Below are positions 8,249 to 12,430 of a stretch of 12,430 nucleotides of DNA, in pieces (the stretch's first letter is position 1; each line of letters begins with the position of its first letter). The stretch is from positions 182,297 through 194,726 of the forward strand of contig NW_003141808.1 in the NCBI RefSeq assembly GCF_000003605.2. The letters run 5' to 3'. The notes under the pieces were generated by a model. It did no database searches. It had not been told where the DNA came from and worked only from the letters and a program-made list of their open reading frames with translations. This DNA comes from Saccoglossus kowalevskii. Its lineage: Eukaryota; Hemichordata; Enteropneusta; Harrimaniidae. A program made the position numbers and the translations under genes.

Positions 8249-8372
8249 CTTTTTTTTCTATTGCTTTCCTTCGATGGAAGAGAATTATATCTTTGGGGTT
8301 AGCCACCCTGTCTACAAACTTCTGACCAAATCGACAAATGTTAAAAGGTTCAAATCCACCACTGTAATCAAC
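8249..8372 (-). CDS. MRE11: MRE11 internal exon (fourth visible): capping domain
   Basis: The acceptor AG (8374-8373) follows TTATTTTAC and the donor GTAATA starts at 8248. The exon reads '[19 protein letters not shown]', '[20 protein letters not shown]' and 'KK', plus one base, 124 bp in all. The run from VDYSGGFEP to VANPKDII is among the most conserved parts of animal MRE11 proteins and belongs to the capping (DNA-binding) domain beside the nuclease core. The preceding exon ends in ATCAGG, so the join gives the invariant '[10 protein letters not shown]'. Reading on past the donor gives only intron sequence, so the open frame that continues to 8127 is not coding beyond 8249. The upstream intron is short, 148 bp. 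Confidence 0.95.
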
Positions 8373-8520
8373 CTGTAAAATAATTATACAGCTCTCTATG
8401 AATGCTAAAATAGATATATTAAAAATCAACTATTCAATGATATTGTTGTGATCACAGCTACCAAGACTGAGAAGCGCATGTATGTAAATTACTTTCGCAA
8501 GGAAAACAAGTTGAACTTAC

Positions 8521-8767
8521 CCTGATTCTAATGAGTGGCAGTTTAGGTTGTCTGGGATTACCCGTGTGATCAGACTCTGCTCGTTCCAGCAAGGCTTCAA
8601 CTTTTGCCACACAAAACTCTTCAACTATCTGAGTGATATTAAAGTCTTCAGGATTCAGACTTGTCTCACAAAGTACTACATCTTCAGTGTAGAATTGGCG
8701 TACAGTTTTTAACGGGATTTTTGAACATTTCATTGCTCTCTCTCGTACTCTGACAAGACCAACATGT
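8521..8767 (-). CDS. MRE11: MRE11 internal exon (third visible): end of nuclease domain and start of capping domain
   Basis: The acceptor AG (8769-8768) follows GGTTATTTTTCT and the donor GTAAG starts at 8520. The exon (247 bp) completes a split Lys codon and then reads 'HVGLVRVRERAMKCSKIPLK', 'TVRQFYTEDVVLCETSLNP', 'ITQIVEEFCVAKVEALLERA' and 'GNPRQPKLPLIRIR'. The order KHVGL, KIPL-TVRQF, EDVVL, LERAE and P-KPLIR-R matches MRE11 from the end of the phosphodiesterase domain into the capping domain. It ends in phase 0. The open frame extends beyond both ends (8458-8817), but the canonical splice sites and loss of similarity mark the true limits. MRE11 works with RAD50 and NBS1 in the nucleus to detect and resect double-strand breaks. 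Confidence 0.95.
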
Positions 8768-9367
8768 CTAGAAAAATAACCAATGATAAGATAAGATGGA
8801 ACCTTAATTGCAACCATACAGAAAAGTTGTCAATATAAGTTTGGTTTATAAAGTAACAAAGTTGATTTTAAACTAAGTTTGAAAAAATTATTATGATCAT
8901 GAGAACGTGTTTTTGAATATTTTCAAGTTATTCAAATATATAGTAAAAGCATTTACAATTCCTTTATGTTTTGATTGAAGTATTAGTTTGAATTACTCGT
9001 TCTTTTCTGTTTCTATGAAATGTGTGTTTATACCATCAATGAAATTAAACAATGCCTTTCTCTGCTTTGTAAATAAATAGCATTGTATCAAATGATGTAC
9101 TTCATCTCCTTTTTACACCCACAATCTGGTGACAGAATGGCACAAATGCTTGATTTTGGTGTATTTTTAGAACTAAATGACCTTCAGCCAAACATCTTAA
9201 ATTTGATTGATAAACAAAATACACTATGCATATGTGTCCCACGATGTGTAAAATTTGAATAGTCCAAGGTATGCCTGATGAATATGACCATTATGCATGC
9301 GTGGAGGTCAATCTGTGTGTCCAGGTTTAATTAAAATTAAGACACTCACGAAGAAATAATTTCTTAC
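8768..9367. other. MRE11 intron with a diverged copy of the hairpin-array repeat
   Basis: Bases about 9145-9290 resemble the last unit of the 1277-2100 array. 'AAATGCTTGATTTTGGTG' is followed by a degraded core (AAATGACCTTCAGCCAAACATCTTAAAT), a 'GATAAACAAA' run, 'GTGTAAAATTTGAATAGTCC' and 'AGGTATGCCTGATGAATATG', each with a counterpart near 1960-2095. The rest of this intron (8768-9140) is AT-rich with nothing recognised. Confidence 0.55.
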
Positions 9368-9553
9368 TTTTGTTTGGATTCTCCTTCGCTGAGTGACGTT
9401 GCTATTGTACTTCCTGGCTGACTGACAAAGAAATTCTGTAATCCATTCCACTCAGGGTCTATTCGGCATTCATGTTCATGCCCCCAAATAACTAAATCAA
9501 TGAAGTCATCAAGGAATTGTTCTGGGATGTAATTTGTTTGACCGTGTTTTGAT
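9368..9553 (-). CDS. MRE11: MRE11 internal exon (second visible): nuclease motif GHEHE
   Basis: The acceptor AG (9555-9554) and donor GTAAG (9367) bound a 186-bp exon. It completes the Arg of HQNR and then reads '[20 protein letters not shown]', '[19 protein letters not shown]', '[20 protein letters not shown]' and 'KQ', plus two bases. '[13 protein letters not shown]' is the last metal-binding motif of the MRE11 phosphodiesterase domain; the two His residues help hold the catalytic manganese ions. 'SQPGST-ATSL-EGE' is the strand and loop that follow it in the family. Both catalytic His residues are intact, so this looks like a functional gene and not a pseudogene. Phase and splice sites join cleanly to the exons on either side. 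Confidence 0.96.
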
Positions 9554-9639
9554 CTATGAATAAAAGCAGTGTAATCACCATTTCTACAAGTTATATGGGT
9601 CTAACATGCCTGTAATTGCAGCATTAGCCAGGAGATCAG

Positions 9640-10187
9640 CATCCCACTCACTATATGCTTAGGTACAATACTAGTAATATCTCATTACCTATTCAGATTC
9701 ATGCAAACATGACACACTATTGGATGTCATAGACATCTATGTGACATTTCACTCACTGTATGCCTAGGAATGATGCTAGTAATATCTCATTACCTATTCA
9801 GATTTATGCAAACATCACACACTATGGAATTTCATAGACATCTATGTGACATTCCACTCACTATATGCCTAGGTACATTGCTAGTAATATCTCATTACCT
9901 ATTCAGATTTATGCAAACATTACACACTATGGGATGTCATAGACATCTATGTGACATTCCATTCACTATATGCCTAAGTACTATACTAGTAATATCTCAT
10001 TACCTATTCAGATTTATGCAAACATCACACACTATGGGATGTCATAGACATCTATGTGACATTCCATTCACTATATGCCTAGGTACTATGCTAGTAATAT
10101 CTCATTACTTATTCAGATTTATGCAAACATCACACACTATGGGATGTCATAGACATCCGTGAGACATTCCACTAACTATATGCCTAG
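9640..10187. repeat. 105-bp satellite, about 5.2 copies
   Basis: Units start at 9640, 9745, 9850, 9955, 10060 and 10165 (partial), exactly 105 bp apart, each beginning CATTCCACTCACTATATGCC or a close variant and running through GCTAGTAATATCTCATTACC and GGATGTCATAGACATCTATG. Units differ at only a few positions and no indels were seen. Because 105 is divisible by three, a plus-strand frame stays open over 9770-10162 as a 35-residue repeat; I consider this a by-product. The array is cut at 10187 by an inverted-repeat element and resumes for a decayed partial unit at about 10749-10820. Confidence 0.95.
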
Positions 10188-10750
10188 TAGACTGGCGCAG
10201 TCAGACGATTAATTTGTTTTTGTAGTTTAAATAAAATAAAAAATGTCGCGAAATGGAGGTGTTAGCGCGAAATCACCCAGACTGGTTTATTCTGCAGGAA
10301 ATTCATTGCTATTAAATATTCATGAATGCACATATAATGAGATGGGCGCGCAAATTTGTCAACATGGTTAAGGTAACACTGCAGTCCCACCATGGCCACA
10401 CGTTGAAATTTGAGTTTGTCGTAGTCGTCGTAAATAGACTTAGAATGTAGCATAGAAACTGTAAAACGTAGGTTTTAATGTAGTTTCTAGCTGCTACAAT
10501 CATCCGACGTCTTCTCGGTCAGAGGTCAGTTGAAGAGTAGTTAAGATTGTCAATTGGAACACTCATTAACATAATTACCCGTTGAAAAATCAACGGGTTC
10601 CTGCAGTGTTGATAGAGGGCCATGCAGAATGAACCAGTAGGGGTGATTTCGCAGGTACAGGGGATTTTGCGCTAACACCTCCATTTTGCGAAATATTTTA
10701 TTTTATTTAAACTACAAAAACAAATTAATTGTCCCGACTGCGCCAGTCTA
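10188..10750. mobile_element. 563-bp non-autonomous element with long terminal inverted repeats (MITE-like)
   Basis: The left end TAGACTGGCGCAGTC (10188-10202) and the right end GACTGCGCCAGTCTA (10736-10750) are inverted copies. The match goes on inward through ATTAATTTGTTTTTGTAG, TTTAAATAAAATAAAA and GGAGGTGTTAGCGC, about 85 bp with few differences. After a roughly 20-base insertion in the right arm it resumes through GCGAAATCACCC and ACTGGTT(C)ATTCTGCA, giving arms of about 110-130 bp. The 105-bp satellite lies on both sides, and TATGCCTAG (10179-10187) versus TATGCCTAA (10751-10759) looks like a 9-bp target-site duplication with one mismatch. No transposase frame is present. Long arms plus a 9-bp duplication suggest a Mutator-like (MULE) relative, but this is inference. 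Confidence 0.85.
10578..10597. repeat. Perfect 8-bp stem hairpin inside the MITE-like element
   Basis: CCCGTTGA (10578-10585), loop AAAA, and TCAACGGG (10590-10597) form a perfect stem. It lies just inside the right arm of the element and has no mirror copy in the left half. No T-run follows it on either strand. Confidence 0.75.
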
Positions 10751-10995
10751 TATGCCTAAGTACAATGCTAGTAATATCTCATTACCATTTACATTTATGC
10801 AAATATTGCTCACTATTGACTTATTCAAATATTACTTCTTTTCACCATAGAAAAAGTTTTGTAAATTACATATTAAATGCAAATGTAGTAGCAAACGCTG
10901 TACCAGATATTATTAGCATCATAGATGGACATTAGTGGTGTACAGCAAGTGAAATGTGGTATACATCTGAATATAAAATAAGTCCATGTGATTAC
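10751..10995. other. MRE11 intron: decayed last unit of the 105-bp satellite, then unique AT-rich DNA
   Basis: The first 70 or so bases continue the satellite unit interrupted at 10187 (AAGTACAATGCTAGTAATATC, then a degraded TTTATGCAAATATTGCTCAC). From about 10820 to the exon nothing was recognised. Confidence 0.7.
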
Positions 10996-11110
10996 CTGTT
11001 TTGGTGAAGTACAAACATATTAAACCAATCATCTTTGTCTTCTTTCGGTCTCAGCATACTCACTTTTTTATGACAAAATAAACGGTGAAGTCGTTCATCC
11101 CGCACAGAAC
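10996..11110 (-). CDS. MRE11: MRE11 internal exon (first visible): nuclease motif HQNR
   Basis: The acceptor AG (11112-11111) follows a TATATTTT tract and the donor GTAAT starts at 10995. The exon is 115 bp: two bases of a split Gly codon, 37 codons, and AG of the split Arg. It reads '[20 protein letters not shown]', '[17 protein letters not shown]', and the join adds R. Animal MRE11 has the pattern GS-PDERLYRMF, VTMLRPKED and WFN-FV-HQNR; the His of HQNR is a metal-binding residue of the phosphodiesterase domain. Earlier motifs of the family (the DxH and GNHD signatures) must be on exons beyond 12430. The exon is preceded on the sense strand by at least 1.27 kb of 31-bp satellite, ending only about 40 bp from the acceptor. 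Confidence 0.95.
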
Positions 11111-11152
11111 CTAAAATATAAATAATGTTTATGATTTATCAGCAAACCATTT

Positions 11153-12430
11153 CATGTTACTTACCTAGTCCACACAATGCTAGTTGTTATTTACCTAGTC
11201 ATACATTGCTAGTTATGTTATTTACCTAGCAACACATTGCGAGTTATGTTACTTACCTAGCCACACATTGCTAGTTATGTTACTTACCTAGCCACTCATT
11301 GCTAGTTATGTTACTTACCTAGCCACTCATTGCTAGTTATGTTACTTACCTCGCCACACATTGCTAGTTATGTTACTTACCTAGTCCACACATTGCTAGT
11401 TATGTTATTTACCTAGCCATACATTGCCACTTGTTACTTACCTAGCCCACACATTTCTAGTTATGTTACTTACCTCGCCACACATTTCTAGTTATGTTAT
11501 TTACCTAGCCTAACATTGCTACTTGTTACATACCTAGCCCACACATTGCTAGTTACGTTACTTACCTAGTCACGCATGGCTAGTTATGTTACTTACCTAG
11601 CCATACATTGCTAGTTATGTTACTTACCTAGAACACATTGCTAGTTATGTTACTTACCTAGCCACGCATTGCTAGTTATGTTACTTACATTGCCAGTTGT
11701 TACTTACTTAGCCATACATTGCTACTTGTTACATACCTAGCCCACACATTGCTAGTTGTTACTTACCTAGTCACGCATTGCTTGTTATGTTATTTACCTA
11801 GCCATACATTGCTAGTTATGTTACTTACCTAGCCACGCATTGCTAGTTATGTTATTTACATTGCCAGTTGTTACTTACTTAGCCATACATTGCTACGTGT
11901 TACTTACCTAGCCACGCATTGCTAGTTATGTTACTTACCTAGCAATACATTGCTAGTTATGTTATTTACATTGCCAGTTGTTACTTACTTAGCCATACAT
12001 TGCTACTTGTTACTTACCTAGAACACATTGCTAGTTATGTTACTTACCTAGCCACGCATTGCTAGTTATGTTACTTACATTGCCAGTTGTTACTTACTTA
12101 GCCATACATTGCTACTTGTTACATACCTAGCCCACACATTGCTAGTTGTTACTTACCTAGTCACGCATGGCTAGTTATGTTACTTACCTAGCCATACATT
12201 GCTAGTTATGTTACTTACCTAGAACACATTGCTAGTTATGTTACTTACCTAGCCACGCATTGCTAGTTATGTTACTTACATTGCCAGTTGTTACTTACTT
12301 AGCCATACATTGCTACTTGTTACATACCTAGCCCACACATTGCTAGTTGTTACTTACCTAGTCACGCATTGCTTGTTATGTTATTTACCTAGCCATACAT
12401 TGCTAGTTATGTTACTTACCTAGCCACGCA
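11153..12430. repeat. ~31-bp minisatellite array in an MRE11 intron, running off the window
   Basis: The consensus on the plus strand is TTACTTACCTAGCC followed by ACACATTGCTAGTTATG, 31 bp, with about 40 units, many variants and some short units (TTACATTGCCAGTTG). It starts about 40 bp from the acceptor of the first visible MRE11 exon and continues beyond the window. On the MRE11 sense strand each standard unit contains CTAG-GTAAGTAA, a strong 5' splice-site match; I count about 24 exact AGGTAAGT copies. There is no unique spacer between units, so it is not a CRISPR-like array. Confidence 0.95.
11571..12430. repeat. 591-bp higher-order repeat within the minisatellite
   Basis: The distinctive unit with CACGCATGGC occurs at 11571 and 12162, 591 bp apart. 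From there 11571-11839 and 12162-12430 appear identical by eye for all 269 bases visible, including irregular units such as CTAGAACACATTGC and ACATTGCCAGTTG. The marker ACATTGCC recurs at 11687, 11858, 11968, 12077 and 12278; the first and last of these are again 591 bp apart. Just left of the two markers the copies differ (AGTTACGTTAC versus AGTTGTTAC). Confidence 0.85.

Noticed and set aside
9770-10162. A 130-residue repeat protein gene
   Set aside because: It is the 105-bp satellite read in frame; no start context, domain or splice support.
10262-10503. Minus-strand 63-residue frames inside the MITE-like element
   Set aside because: Short, start in the terminal arm, and show no transposase motif.
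11153-12430. Regular short repeats suggesting a CRISPR array
   Set aside because: Units are directly adjacent with no unique spacers, vary in sequence and length, and lie in an animal intron.

Overview
The window is eukaryotic and most likely from an invertebrate animal. It is AT-rich, has GT-AG introns, and carries LINE-type and DIRS-type retroelements, long satellites and CA-rich microsatellites. I cannot name a species or phylum. The one real host gene is MRE11, a DNA double-strand-break repair nuclease, read on the minus strand. Five consecutive internal exons are recognisable at 10996-11110, 9368-9553, 8521-8767, 8249-8372 and 7254-7366. They join in frame and run from the phosphodiesterase domain (HQNR and GHEHE metal-binding motifs) through the capping domain to the 'RIEDLVKDYF' segment. 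The first exons lie beyond base 12430 and the last ones before base 1.

Layout from left to right. Bases 1-7253 appear to be one large MRE11 intron, or the part of it in view. It holds a decayed plus-strand LINE tail (121-997), two neighbouring arrays of roughly 150-bp repeats each closed by a CA-rich microsatellite (1277-2176 and 2200-3048), a hairpin (3061-3092), a decayed minus-strand DIRS-order retroelement with RT, RNase H and tyrosine recombinase (about 3440-6770), and a minus-strand LINE endonuclease fragment (about 6770-7041). The intron 7367-8248 holds a CAAA microsatellite and an odd CpG-rich, palindrome-rich stretch (7755-8110). The intron between the first two visible exons holds a 105-bp satellite (9640-10187) interrupted by a 563-bp inverted-repeat element (10188-10750). 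From 11153 to the window end, upstream of the first visible exon, lies an array of roughly 31-bp units with a 591-bp higher-order period.

The only working unit I can argue for is MRE11. Everything else is transposon debris or satellite inside its introns. The most unusual signal is that the 31-bp array places a perfect 5' splice-site consensus in many of its units, in the same orientation as MRE11 transcription, ending about 40 bp from an MRE11 splice acceptor. No RNA gene, CRISPR array or complete transposon gene was found.
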